Shown here piece after piece: positions 34,782 through 43,170 of a stretch of 64,000 nt of DNA. The notes beneath the pieces are model-generated. The model was not told the origin of the DNA. It did no database searches and worked only from the letters and a program-made list of their open reading frames with translations. Position numbers and translations under genes: made by a program. The DNA comes from Burkholderiales bacterium UBA1834 (GTDB lineage: Bacteria; Pseudomonadota; Gammaproteobacteria; Burkholderiales; Burkholderiaceae_C), in NCBI GenBank assembly GCA_002339015.1, contig DDJC01000087.1, positions 1 to 64,000 of the forward strand, in the 5' to 3' direction. Position 1 is the stretch's first letter. Every line of letters starts with the position of its first letter.

Positions 34782-35666
34782 TCAGAGGGGTTCCAGCGCC
34801 ATGAAGTTGCGCACCATCATCCGGGCATCGCCTTCGCGGATGGCCAGCGCGAGCCTGGCCACCGGCGCATCGCCTTCGATGTCCACATAGCGCACGCCAC
34901 GCACCGCCATCTGCGCGATCGAGGCCGGCACGATGGACACCCCCAACTCGGCCGCCACCAGGTTCACCACCGACGAGATCTGCGGCGCCTCCTGGCTGAG
35001 CTGGGGCTCGAACCCCGCATCACGGCAGGCCGTGAACACCGAGTCGTACAGGCTCAGGCCCACGGCGCGGGGGAACAGTACGAAAGGCTCCCCCGCCAGC
35101 GCCGACAAGCGAAGACGCTTGCGTTTGGCCAACGGGTGGCTGGCGGGCAGCACGACCTTCATGGCCTCATCGGCCAGGCGCTGCAGCCGAATGCCCGGCA
35201 TACCGCCCACGCCCGGGCGCAGAAAAACCAGATCCAGCGCCTGGTGTGCCAGGCCCTCCACCAGGCGCGTGGTGTTGGCCTCTTCCAGCGTGACACGGAC
35301 ACTGGGCCAGGCCCGCCGGAAGTTGCGGATCATGGTGGCCACGACCGGATTGAAAGCCGCCGAGCCGGTGAAACCCACACGCAGTTGTCCGGTTTCACCA
35401 TGTGCCGCGCGCAGTGCAGCCACACGAGCGCGTTCGGTACTGCCCACGATCTGCTGTGCTTCCGTGAGGAAGGCCGCGCCCGCCTCGGTCAAGACCACAC
35501 CCTGCGGCGTGCGATGGAAGAGTGACGCACCCACCTCGCGCTCCAGCTCCTTGATCTGCTGACTGAGCGGGGGTTGGCTGATGCCCAGGCGCGCCGCGGC
35601 CCGCGTGACGTTGGCCTCCTGGGCCACGGCCAGGAAATAGCGCAGGTGTCGCAGTTCGATTGCCAT
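34782..35666 (-). CDS. LysR-family transcriptional regulator (BenM/CatM-like)
   Basis: 294 aa: N-terminal winged HTH (MAIELRHLRYFLAVAQEANV, TRAAARLGISQPPLSQQIKE) and a C-terminal periplasmic-binding-like effector domain. The start ELRHLRYFLAVAEE-type is typical of the BenM/CatM subgroup. Divergent from the MFS gene at 35752, with 85 bp between starts, so it likely controls that transporter. It is convergent with the SDR gene, 27 bp apart. The effector is unknown. Confidence 0.9.
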   Translation of the reverse strand: MAIELRHLRYFLAVAQEANVTRAAARLGISQPPLSQQIKELEREVGASLFHRTPQGVVLTEAGAAFLTEAQQIVGSTERARVAALRAAHGETGQLRVGFTGSAAFNPVVATMIRNFRRAWPSVRVTLEEANTTRLVEGLAHQALDLVFLRPGVGGMPGIRLQRLADEAMKVVLPASHPLAKRKRLRLSALAGEPFVLFPRAVGLSLYDSVFTACRDAGFEPQLSQEAPQISSVVNLVAAELGVSIVPASIAQMAVRGVRYVDIEGDAPVARLALAIREGDARMMVRNFMALEPL

Positions 35667-35685
35667 ACTTAAAAAATATGAAGTA
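35666..35685. promoter_or_regulatory. Candidate LysR operator
   Basis: A perfect inverted repeat TACTT (35666-35670) N10 AAGTA (35681-35685) abuts the LysR start codon in a very AT-rich 85-bp divergent region. LysR-type sites are usually T-N11-A palindromes with this spacing. A second AT-rich block (TTTAAAATAT, 35690-35699) may be the MFS promoter or activation site. Confidence 0.45.
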
Positions 35686-35751
35686 GGTCTTTAAAATATA
35701 TTGGACAGATACCCCGGTCAAGCCAATACTGGCGGCTCACGAGGTCTGTCG

Positions 35752-37017
35752 ATGTCTGCGAACAACCCCTCCGGCTGGGCTGTGCCGGGCTCCCGCATTT
35801 ACTGGCGCATCAACCTGGCGCTGTTCCTGGCGGGCTTTTCCACCTTCTCCCTGCTGTACTGCGTGCAACCGCTGATGCCGATGTTCGCGCAGCAGTTCCA
35901 GATCGGCGCCGCGGAGAGCTCGCTCGCGCTCTCGCTGTCGACCGGCTGCTTGGCACTGGCCATCCTGTGCGCCGGCGCATTGTCCGAAGGGCGTGATCGT
36001 CGCTGGGTGATGTTCGGCTCCATGGCCCTGGCCGCCACCTGCAATCTGGCCGCGGCCCTGGTGAACGACTGGCACACCTTGCTGGTTGCACGCGCCCTGG
36101 CCGGCCTGAGCCTGGGCGGCGTGCCTGCCGTGGCCATGGCCTACCTGGCCGACGAAATCGATCCGCGCGGCCTGGGCCTGTCCATCGGGCTGTACGTGAG
36201 CGGCACGGCCTTCGGCGGCATGGCGGGCCGGGTAGGCACCAGCATGCTCGCCGATGTCTGGTCATGGCACACGGCCCTGGCGTCGCTGAGCGTGCTGGAC
36301 CTGGCCGCGGCCCTGGGCTTTGCCCTGCTGTTGCCAGCTTCTCGCCATGCCGCCGTGAAACGCCAAGGCCTGCCTCTGGCGCAGCACCTGCGCATCTGGC
36401 GTGGCCAACTGACCGCCCCGGCCCTCCCCCTGCTGTTCATGATCGGCTGCGTGTGCATGGGCGTGTTCGTCACGATCTACAACTACGCGGGCTTTCGGCT
36501 GCTGGCACCGCCCTTCGGGCTGAGCCCCACGCAGATCGGCCTGATCTTCTGCGTCTACGTGTTCGGCATGGCCGCTTCCTCCGCCGCCGGCGGTCTGGCC
36601 GACAGGCTGGGGCAGTCGCCCGTGCTGATCGCGGGCATCCTGGCCACCGCCGTGGGTGTGCTGCTGACACTGTGGCCTCACCTGATCGGCGCCATCGGTG
36701 GCCTTGTGATCCTGACCATCGGGTTTTTCATGACCCATGCCGTGGCCAGTGGCTGGGTGGGACGCATGGCCGGCGCCCACAAGGGGCATGCGGCCTCGCT
36801 CTACCTGCTGGCCTACTACCTGGGCTCCAGCGTGCTGGGGTCGGTCGGTGGCTGGTTCTGGGAACACGGCGGCTGGCTGGGGGTGTGCCTGTTCGCCCTC
36901 GCGAGCACCGGCATCATGCTGAGCTGCGCGCTGAAGCTGCGGCGATCGCGAATGTCCATGCCATCCACAAGCGCTGCTGTCCCCCCATCAAGCGCCACGG
37001 CCGCCTCCAACGCCTGA
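35752..37017 (+). CDS. MFS transporter, YnfM-like
   Basis: 421 aa from ATG 35752. Twelve membrane segments are readable. The N-terminal YCVQPLMPMFAQQFQIGAAE, the loop ALSEGRDRRWVMFGS and the middle ALAGLSLGGVPAVAMAYLAD resemble the YnfM/YdhP branch of drug-efflux-like MFS carriers. A cytosolic C-terminal tail is Ser/Ala rich. It diverges from a LysR gene, a common arrangement for inducible efflux. The substrate is not known. Confidence 0.85.
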   Translation: MSANNPSGWAVPGSRIYWRINLALFLAGFSTFSLLYCVQPLMPMFAQQFQIGAAESSLALSLSTGCLALAILCAGALSEGRDRRWVMFGSMALAATCNLAAALVNDWHTLLVARALAGLSLGGVPAVAMAYLADEIDPRGLGLSIGLYVSGTAFGGMAGRVGTSMLADVWSWHTALASLSVLDLAAALGFALLLPASRHAAVKRQGLPLAQHLRIWRGQLTAPALPLLFMIGCVCMGVFVTIYNYAGFRLLAPPFGLSPTQIGLIFCVYVFGMAASSAAGGLADRLGQSPVLIAGILATAVGVLLTLWPHLIGAIGGLVILTIGFFMTHAVASGWVGRMAGAHKGHAASLYLLAYYLGSSVLGSVGGWFWEHGGWLGVCLFALASTGIMLSCALKLRRSRMSMPSTSAAVPPSSATAASNA

Positions 37018-37064
37018 ACCGCTGGACGTATTGGCCGCTCCGTCGGAAGGCGCCCACCAATTAG

Positions 37065-37077
37065 TTGCATAGCGAAT
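37065..37077 (+). promoter_or_regulatory. Candidate MarR operator, copy 1
   Basis: TTGCATAGCGAAT lies 22 bp before the MarR start at 37100. The same word with one change occurs before the tautomerase gene (37541-37553). Shared only by these two neighbours as far as I saw, it is a good candidate for MarR autoregulation. Confidence 0.5.
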
Positions 37078-37099
37078 CAATTGCCGTTACACTTCGGCC

Positions 37100-37516
37100 A
37101 TGTTCGATCAATGCCTTTACTTCAACACTTCGGCCCTGGCGCGCCGGCTGGACAAGGAGTGGTCTGACGCCTTCGCGCCCTTCGGCCTCACGCCGCCGCA
37201 GGCCTTCATGCTGCGCGCGTTGCTGGACCGCCCAGGCCTGCTGCAGCGCGAGTTATCGGACGCCTTGTCGATTTCCCGCTCCACCGCCACGCGGGCGTTG
37301 GATCACCTGGAAGCCAAAGGCCATGTCGAGCGCCGCAAAGCAGGTAGCGACGGCCGCGAAGTTGCCCTCTTTCCCACCCCACAGGCCATGAAGATCAAGG
37401 CCGCACTCAACGAGGCCAGCGGCGCCGTCACCACACGGCTCAAGAAGGTGCTGGGCGCGCAGCACTTCACCGACACGGTCAGCCAGATCAAGGGCGTGCG
37501 CTCGGCCCTGGAATGA
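37100..37516 (+). CDS. MarR-family transcriptional regulator
   Basis: 138 aa. Winged HTH core (LTPPQAFMLRALLDRPGLLQ; LSDALSISRSTATRALDHLE; KGHVERRKAGSDGREVALFP) between N- and C-terminal dimerisation helices. MarR proteins usually repress their own gene and a neighbour, releasing on ligand or oxidation. The neighbour here is the tautomerase gene 58 bp downstream, and both are preceded by the same 13-bp word. Confidence 0.9.
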   Translation: MFDQCLYFNTSALARRLDKEWSDAFAPFGLTPPQAFMLRALLDRPGLLQRELSDALSISRSTATRALDHLEAKGHVERRKAGSDGREVALFPTPQAMKIKAALNEASGAVTTRLKKVLGAQHFTDTVSQIKGVRSALE

Positions 37517-37540
37517 GGGCTCTTTAGAGGGCCCATATTG

Positions 37541-37553
37541 TTGCATAGCTAAT
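37541..37553 (+). promoter_or_regulatory. Candidate MarR operator, copy 2
   Basis: TTGCATAGCTAAT lies 21 bp before the tautomerase start at 37575 and 24 bp after the MarR stop; it matches copy 1 (37065-37077) at 12 of 13 positions. It suggests the tautomerase gene has its own MarR-controlled promoter. Confidence 0.5.
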
Positions 37554-37574
37554 TATTTTAACCGGAACCCGACC

Positions 37575-37967
37575 ATGCCCATCCTCAACGTGAAAGTCAG
37601 CGCCACGCGCAGCCCCGAGACCACCCAGCGCATCGCCACCCTGCTGCTGGACTTGACCACCCGCATCCTGCACAAGGATCCGAAGGTCACGGCCATCGCC
37701 ATTGATTACGTTCCCCGCGAGGATTGGATCGTGGGTGGACGCACGCTGGCCGAGCAAGACAAGCACAGCGTCTACTTCGACATCAAGATCACGGACGAGA
37801 CCAACACCAAGTCCGAGAAGGCCCAGTACATCCGCGAGGCCTTCGACGGTTTCGCAGCCCTTCTGGGCGATCTGCATGAAGAGAGCTACATCCACGTGCA
37901 GGATGTGCGGGCCGCGGCCTACGGTTATGGCGGCCGCACGCAAGAGTGGCGCTATCAGCACGCCTGA
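37575..37967 (+). CDS. Tautomerase-superfamily protein (4-oxalocrotonate tautomerase-like)
   Basis: 130 aa. After Met removal the N-terminus is Pro (PILNVKVSATRSPETTQRIA), the catalytic base of the tautomerase superfamily. The length, about double the 62-residue 4-OT monomer, fits the fused or MIF/MSAD-like branch; the second half (HSVYFDIKITDETNTKSEKA) is a second beta-alpha-beta unit without the initial Pro. Physiological substrate unknown. Probably regulated by the upstream MarR. Confidence 0.82.
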   Translation: MPILNVKVSATRSPETTQRIATLLLDLTTRILHKDPKVTAIAIDYVPREDWIVGGRTLAEQDKHSVYFDIKITDETNTKSEKAQYIREAFDGFAALLGDLHEESYIHVQDVRAAAYGYGGRTQEWRYQHA

Positions 37968-37986
37968 AGGAACCACCACGCCAGGC

Positions 37987-38406
37987 TCAATCCGCGCCCG
38001 ACACCTTGCCCCGCAGGCGCTTCACGCCGGACCGGCTGGCCTTGCCTTCCAGACGGCGCTTCTTGGACGCCAGCGTGGGCCGCGTCGGCCTGCGCTTCTT
38101 GGGCAGCACGGCCACGCTGTCCACCAGGGTCTGCAGGCGCTCGAGCGCTTCGGCACGGTTCTGCTCCAGGCTGCGGCTGCTCTGCGCCTTGATCACGACC
38201 ACGCCCTCCTGCGTGATGCGCTGGTCACTGAGTGCCATCAGCCGCTCCTTGATCACCTCCGGCAGGCTGGAATCCGGGATGGAGAAACGCAGGTGCACCG
38301 CGTTGGACACCTTGTTGACGTTCTGCCCACCCGCACCCTGGGCACGGATGGCCGAGAACTCGATGTCGTCTTCGCGCAGGGCGATGAGGGGGGCTGGGGG
38401 CTTCAT
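37987..38406 (-). CDS. arfB: Alternative ribosome-rescue factor ArfB (peptidyl-tRNA hydrolase)
   Basis: 139 aa from ATG 38406; the frame is open to 38502 without similarity. The release-factor catalytic motif GGQ is present (AQGAGGQNVNKVSN), and the C-terminal ~40 residues are very basic (KKRRPTRPTLASKKRRLEGK), as needed to enter the mRNA channel of stalled ribosomes. There are no codon-recognition domains, which separates it from RF1/RF2. Convergent with the tautomerase gene, 19 bp apart. Confidence 0.94.
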   Translation of the reverse strand: MKPPAPLIALREDDIEFSAIRAQGAGGQNVNKVSNAVHLRFSIPDSSLPEVIKERLMALSDQRITQEGVVVIKAQSSRSLEQNRAEALERLQTLVDSVAVLPKKRRPTRPTLASKKRRLEGKASRSGVKRLRGKVSGAD

Positions 38407-38584
38407 GGTGTCCGGGGTCCTGGGCTGCACTGTAGGCCATGGCGGCCGCACCCCTGCGCCGCCTGAGGCTTTGCCCTGGCCGGATGGCACATGAAGCGCC
38501 AACGCTTATAGTGGTCTGGCCCCGCTGCCTGCAGACGCGCTCAAGACGTCGATCGTTTCACCATCCACGTTCCTGGAGATTTGA

Positions 38585-39136
38585 ATGGCCCAGTACCAGA
38601 TCGCCGTGGTCGTCGGCAGCCTACGCCGCGACTCCTTCAACCGCAAACTGGCGCATGCGCTGACCAGGCTGGCGCCCCCGGAGTTCTCGTTCAAGCTGGT
38701 CGAGATCGGCGATCTGCCGTTGTACAACCAGGACGACGACGGCTCGCCGGCTGAATCGGTCAAGCGCCTGAAGTCCGAGATCAGCGCGGCCCAGGGCCTG
38801 CTGTTCTTCACGCCCGAGTACAACCGCTCCATTCCCGGCGTGCTCAAGAACGCGCTGGATCACGCCTCACGCCCTTACGGGCAAAGCGTGTGGAAGGGCA
38901 AGCCGGCCGGTGTGATCGGCGTGTCCGTCGGGGCCATCGGCACGGCCCTGGCCCAGCAGCACCTGCGCAACATCCTGGCCTATCTGGATGTGCCCACCCT
39001 GGGCCAGCCCGAGGCCTTCATCCAGGCCAAGGACGGGCTGTTCGACGCCGACGGCAACATCGGCGAAGGCAGCAAACAATTCCTGCAAGGGTGGGTGGAC
39101 CAGTACGTGGCCTGGGTCAAACGCCACTCGGGCTGA
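38585..39136 (+). CDS. NADPH-dependent FMN reductase (ChrR/YieF-like)
   Basis: 183 aa flavodoxin-like reductase: VVVGSLRRDSFNRKLAHAL binds FMN phosphate and FFTPEYNRSIPGVLKNALDH is the family signature. Members reduce quinones, azo dyes or chromate and lower oxidative stress; ChrR is one named example, but I leave the symbol blank as the substrate is not shown. An ATG with GGAG upstream gives the start. The last 20 bp overlap the convergent chemoreceptor gene. Confidence 0.9.
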   Translation: MAQYQIAVVVGSLRRDSFNRKLAHALTRLAPPEFSFKLVEIGDLPLYNQDDDGSPAESVKRLKSEISAAQGLLFFTPEYNRSIPGVLKNALDHASRPYGQSVWKGKPAGVIGVSVGAIGTALAQQHLRNILAYLDVPTLGQPEAFIQAKDGLFDADGNIGEGSKQFLQGWVDQYVAWVKRHSG

Positions 39137-40670
39137 GCCGGAACACCGACACGGCCTGGGCCAGTTGCGCCGCCTGGTGCTTGAGGCTTTCGGCCGCCGC
39201 GGCCGACTCCTCCACCAGCGCCGCGTTCTGCTGCGTGACCTGATCGAGCTGCGTCACGGCATCACCGATCTGCCCGATGCCGGTGCTCTGCTCCAGGCTG
39301 GCCGTGGTGATCTCGCCGATCAGGTCGGACACCCGCTGAACCTGGCTCACCACCTTGCCCATGGTTTCGCCGGCGGTGTGCACCAGGCGCGAACCGTTCT
39401 CCACCTTCTCGACGCTCTCGCCGATCAGGCTCTTGATCTCTCGCGCGGCCTGGGCGCTGCGCTGCGCCAGCGAGCGGACCTCGCCGGCCACCACGGCAAA
39501 GCCACGGCCCTGCTCGCCTGCCCGTGCGGCTTCCACCGCGGCATTCAGCGCCAGGATGTTGGTCTGGAACGCGATGCCGTCGATCACGCCGATGATGTCG
39601 GCCACCTTGCGTGAGCTGGTGGTGATGTCTTCCATCGTGGCCACCACCTGCCCCACCACCGCGCCACCATCGACGGCCACGGCGGAGGCACTGGTAGCCA
39701 GTTGAGAAGCCTGACGGGCCGTCTCGGCGTTCTGTTTCACGGTGGCTGTGAGCTGCTCCATGGACGCGGCCGTCTCCTGCAGGTTGCTGGCCTGCTCTTC
39801 GGTACGCTGGGACAGGTCGGCGTTGCCGGTGGCGATCTGTGCCGAGCCGGTGGCGATGGAATCAGCGCTGTTGCGCACCGACGCCACGATGCCGCGCAGG
39901 GACTCGACCATGTGGCCCATGGCCTGGGTGAGCTGTCCGATCTCATCACGCGAGTCCACCTGCATCTGCACACTCAAGTCACCATTGGCAATGGTTTCGG
40001 CCGCCACCTGCGCGCGCCGCACCGGCACCACCACCGAACGCGTCAGCCACCAGGCCAGCAGACCGCCAGCCACGACCGCCAGCACCGTTCCAATGGCCAA
40101 GGCCATGACCCCCTGGCTGGCCACGGCACTGGCCTGCTCGCGCGTGCGCGCCATGTAATCCTGCTGGTGGTCGGCCAACTGCTCCACCGCATCGAGGTAA
40201 GCCTTGGCTGTAGGAAACAGCTTCTCGAGCACCTCGGCATTGACGCTTTCGCCGGCCTCCTTGCGCTTGAGCAAGGCATTGCGCTGCGACTGGAAGGCCT
40301 CTCGCTGCGTGCTGATCACGCCGATCAGGCGCTTGGTCTCTTCCGTGTTCGCCAGCTCATTCATGCGCTTGATGCGGTCGGTGGTGGCGACCACCGTGGC
40401 CTTGAGTTCAGCTTTGACACGGTCCACGGCAGCCTCATCGGTGGCAAAGAAGAGCACCCAGGTGCGCGCGGTGTTGGCCTCGATGGCCCGGGCCCAGCGC
40501 TGGCTGAGCACCAGCATCTCGGCATCCTGTCCGCCCAACTGGTCCGTGATGGCGTCGACTGCCTTGATCCGGTGGATACCTACCCCTGCAGCGATCAGGC
40601 TGAGCACGATCAAGCCGGCAAAACCCAGCGCAAGGCGCGTACCCAGCTTGAGATTCCTGAGAAAGTCCAT
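39117..40670 (-). CDS. Methyl-accepting chemotaxis protein
   Basis: 517 aa from ATG 40670 with GAGGG upstream. Layout: membrane segment ~10-32, periplasmic four-helix-bundle sensor (~35-190), second membrane segment (~193-213), HAMP domain, and the cytoplasmic signalling hairpin with the highly conserved tip (IGVIDGIAFQTNILALNAAV, then EAARAGEQGRGFAVVAGEVR). Acidic/Gln methylation heptads flank it (EEQASNLQETAASMEQLTAT). It lacks a C-terminal CheR-binding pentapeptide: the end is FRLSPSGV. A sigma-28 promoter lies upstream, so it belongs to the flagellar regulon. The ligand is unknown. Confidence 0.95.
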   Translation of the reverse strand: MDFLRNLKLGTRLALGFAGLIVLSLIAAGVGIHRIKAVDAITDQLGGQDAEMLVLSQRWARAIEANTARTWVLFFATDEAAVDRVKAELKATVVATTDRIKRMNELANTEETKRLIGVISTQREAFQSQRNALLKRKEAGESVNAEVLEKLFPTAKAYLDAVEQLADHQQDYMARTREQASAVASQGVMALAIGTVLAVVAGGLLAWWLTRSVVVPVRRAQVAAETIANGDLSVQMQVDSRDEIGQLTQAMGHMVESLRGIVASVRNSADSIATGSAQIATGNADLSQRTEEQASNLQETAASMEQLTATVKQNAETARQASQLATSASAVAVDGGAVVGQVVATMEDITTSSRKVADIIGVIDGIAFQTNILALNAAVEAARAGEQGRGFAVVAGEVRSLAQRSAQAAREIKSLIGESVEKVENGSRLVHTAGETMGKVVSQVQRVSDLIGEITTASLEQSTGIGQIGDAVTQLDQVTQQNAALVEESAAAAESLKHQAAQLAQAVSVFRLSPSGV

Positions 40671-40767
40671 GGCACCCTCATTTTGGTCATGTCTGTCAGA
40701 GAGCCGAGGACCGCGTACCACGCCCCATGGCACGGCCGCGGGCTGGCGATACCGGCTCGGTATATCC

Positions 40768-40794
40768 ATATCGGCGGTCAGGCCATGGACTTGA
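40768..40794 (-). promoter_or_regulatory. Predicted sigma-28 (FliA) promoter of the chemoreceptor gene
   Basis: On the minus strand, TCAAGTCC (40794-40787) and GCCGATAT (40775-40768) are spaced by exactly 11 bp, against the FliA consensus TAAAGTTT-N11-GCCGATAA. The -10 element differs at one position. It lies about 100 bp upstream of the chemoreceptor start and points toward it. Confidence 0.8.
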
Positions 40795-40894
40795 AGTTTT
40801 CGCACATATTTCCGAAATTACGAAGTAAGTGGCGTGCCCCGACGGTGTGGAAAGGCCTCACGATTTATAAGAGACACAGGGGGGTTTCACCGCG

Positions 40895-42358
40895 ATGGAC
40901 AAGGATCTTTGGTCAGAACTCGTGCAGCAGTCCCCCGACGCACTGGTAGTCACAGGGTTCCCGGATGACCACATCATTCTCTGGAACCCTCAGGCTGAAG
41001 CGGTGCTGGGCTACTGCGCCGAAGAAGCCTTGGGAGCGCGGCTGCCGCCATTGATCATGCCTTTCGGCAAAGATGGATTGCCTCAATCGAGCGACGGTGA
41101 AGAGGCCGTGCGCCGGTGCAAGAATGGATTGCTCATCTACGTCAACGCGGCCACCCAGGCGCTGGTGGGCAGCGATGGTCAGCAGTGGGGAACGTTGCAC
41201 CGCTATACCGACATCACCCGGCTTCGGGTCAGTCGCACGGCCCGGCTGGTCGAGCGACGATACCGGGATCTGGTTGACTCCATGCCCGATGCCATCGTCA
41301 TGGTCAACGATGCCGGGCACATCATCCTCGTCAACCGCCAGCTCGAGCACTTGTTCGGCTACGAGGGCAGCGAATTGCTGGGGCATCCCATCGAGGTGCT
41401 TGTGCCAGAGCGGTACAGGGCGCGGCATTCGCATCACCGGGGCAACTACCTCTCGACGCCCCGCCTCAGACCCATGGGCGAAGGCCTGGAACTGTTCGGC
41501 AGGCGCAAGGACGGTTCGGAGTTTCCGGTGGAGATCAGCCTCAGCCCCCTGGAAACGGATGACGGGCCGCTGGTGAGCGCGGCCGTGCGTGACATCACGG
41601 AGCGCAAACGCTTCGAACAGGCGCTGCGAGAAAAGAATGATGAGCTTCAGAAAGCCAACCAGGCCAAGAACCGCTTTCTGGCGACAATGAGCCATGAACT
41701 GCGTACACCGCTCAACGCCATCATCGGCTTCACAGGCTTGATGCTGATGCGGCTGTCGGGGCCGCTCACGGCTGACCAGGACAAGCAGCTCACTGCCGTT
41801 CAGTCCAGCGGCAAACATCTCCTGTCCTTGATCAATGACCTCCTGGACTTGGCCAAAATCGAATCCGAGCGGGTGGAGATGTCCATCGAGCCGGTGGCCT
41901 GGCTGGAGGTGCTGGAGGAGGTGGCGGCAGCCCTGCGCCCCGCAGCCATGGCCAAGGGCCTGTCTCTGAGCGTGCAGGCGCCTGCCACACCGATCGTGGC
42001 CAGCATCAACCGCCGAGCGCTGCACCAGATCACCCTCAACCTCGCCAACAACGCGGTCAAGTACACCAGGGCAGGTGAGGTCCGGCTCGAGCTATCGCAA
42101 CGCCTGGAAGGCCATTGCCTGCGGACCGAGTTGGCCGTGGTGGACACGGGGGTGGGCATCCAGGCCGAGGACCAGGAACGACTGTTCCAGGCCTTCATGC
42201 AGGTCGGGAGCGCCTCGCCCGATATCGAAGGCACCGGGTTGGGCCTGTACCTGTGCCGCAAGCTGGCCGACCTGCTGGGCGGGCATATCGCGCTGCAAAG
42301 CACTGTGGGGGTGGGAAGTCGGTTTTCCTTCCACATCGAGACGGAAGTGAAGCCATGA
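40895..42358 (+). CDS. PAS-domain sensor histidine kinase
   Basis: 487 aa, cytosolic (no membrane segment seen). Two PAS domains (~5-110 and ~125-240, the second with NDAGHIILVNRQLEHLFGYE and a PAC end VRDITERKRFE) are joined by a coiled coil to a HisKA domain with His267 (MSHELRTPLNAIIGF) and an HATPase domain (N box LNLANNAVKY, G boxes VVDTGVGI and GTGLGLYL). It should sense an intracellular cue. Its partner is encoded next door with ATGA overlap. The first PAS appears shortened between residues ~65 and 95. Confidence 0.92.
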   Translation: MDKDLWSELVQQSPDALVVTGFPDDHIILWNPQAEAVLGYCAEEALGARLPPLIMPFGKDGLPQSSDGEEAVRRCKNGLLIYVNAATQALVGSDGQQWGTLHRYTDITRLRVSRTARLVERRYRDLVDSMPDAIVMVNDAGHIILVNRQLEHLFGYEGSELLGHPIEVLVPERYRARHSHHRGNYLSTPRLRPMGEGLELFGRRKDGSEFPVEISLSPLETDDGPLVSAAVRDITERKRFEQALREKNDELQKANQAKNRFLATMSHELRTPLNAIIGFTGLMLMRLSGPLTADQDKQLTAVQSSGKHLLSLINDLLDLAKIESERVEMSIEPVAWLEVLEEVAAALRPAAMAKGLSLSVQAPATPIVASINRRALHQITLNLANNAVKYTRAGEVRLELSQRLEGHCLRTELAVVDTGVGIQAEDQERLFQAFMQVGSASPDIEGTGLGLYLCRKLADLLGGHIALQSTVGVGSRFSFHIETEVKP

Positions 42359-43170
42359 GCACCCGCATTCTGGTCATCGAGGACAACGCCGTCAGCATGG
42401 AACTGATGATGTACATGCTGCAGGCCTTTGGCTACGAGCCACTGGCTGCGCGGGATGGCGACCAAGGACTGCACCTGGCCCGCACCGGCTCCCCGGCACT
42501 GATTCTGTGCGACATCCAGCTGCCGGGCCTGGATGGCTACGCGCTGGCGCCGCTGATCAAGCATGACGCGGTGTTGCGCCACATCCCCCTGCTGGCCGTG
42601 ACAGCCTATGCCATGGTGGGCGATCAGGAAAAAATCCTGGCCGCGGGGTTCGACGGCTATGTCTCCAAGCCGATCGATCCGTTGGAGCTTGGCGCCATCA
42701 TCGCCAGGTGGTTGAACCGGGCGCCGCCGTCCCCGGGGCAAGACGCCTGCGTCCCCGGCCCGGAAAGGTCCCGAGGAGGGCCGGCGGTGCTGGTGCTGGA
42801 CGATCACAGGCCCAACCTGGAGCTTCAGTTGGACCTGCTGGAACCCCTGGGCTACCGGGTGCGCACGGCTTCCTCGATCCCTGAGGCGCTGGCCCTGGCG
42901 CACCAGGCCCCGCCCGACCTCATCATCTCGGATGTGGGGCTGACCAATACCCATGGTTTCGACTTCATCCGACAGATCAAGCGCGATCCCCGGCTGAAGG
43001 CCATCCCCTTCATCTTCATGACCACCACACACTGGAACGAGGGCATCCGCGAAGAAGGCATCGCGCTGGGCGCAGACCGCTTCCTGTTTCGTCCCATGGA
43101 TGCGCAGACGCTGCTGGCGGAGATCCAGGCTTGCCTGAGCCCTGCTTCGCGCCGCCTTCAGCCCCCTTGA
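42355..43170 (+). CDS. Double-receiver response regulator, no output domain
   Basis: 271 aa from ATG 42355 (overlaps the kinase stop as ATGA). Receiver 1 (~1-122) has acidic pair ED (9-10), phosphoacceptor Asp53 (CDIQLPG), and Lys in YVSKPID. Receiver 2 (~143-265) has DD (149-150), Asp193 (SDVGLTN), but the conserved Lys is replaced by Arg246 (FLFRPMD). No DNA-binding or enzymatic domain follows, so it likely works as a phosphorelay or protein-binding element with the upstream kinase. The 3' end overlaps convergent yejF by 13 bp. Confidence 0.9.
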   Translation: MSTRILVIEDNAVSMELMMYMLQAFGYEPLAARDGDQGLHLARTGSPALILCDIQLPGLDGYALAPLIKHDAVLRHIPLLAVTAYAMVGDQEKILAAGFDGYVSKPIDPLELGAIIARWLNRAPPSPGQDACVPGPERSRGGPAVLVLDDHRPNLELQLDLLEPLGYRVRTASSIPEALALAHQAPPDLIISDVGLTNTHGFDFIRQIKRDPRLKAIPFIFMTTTHWNEGIREEGIALGADRFLFRPMDAQTLLAEIQACLSPASRRLQPP

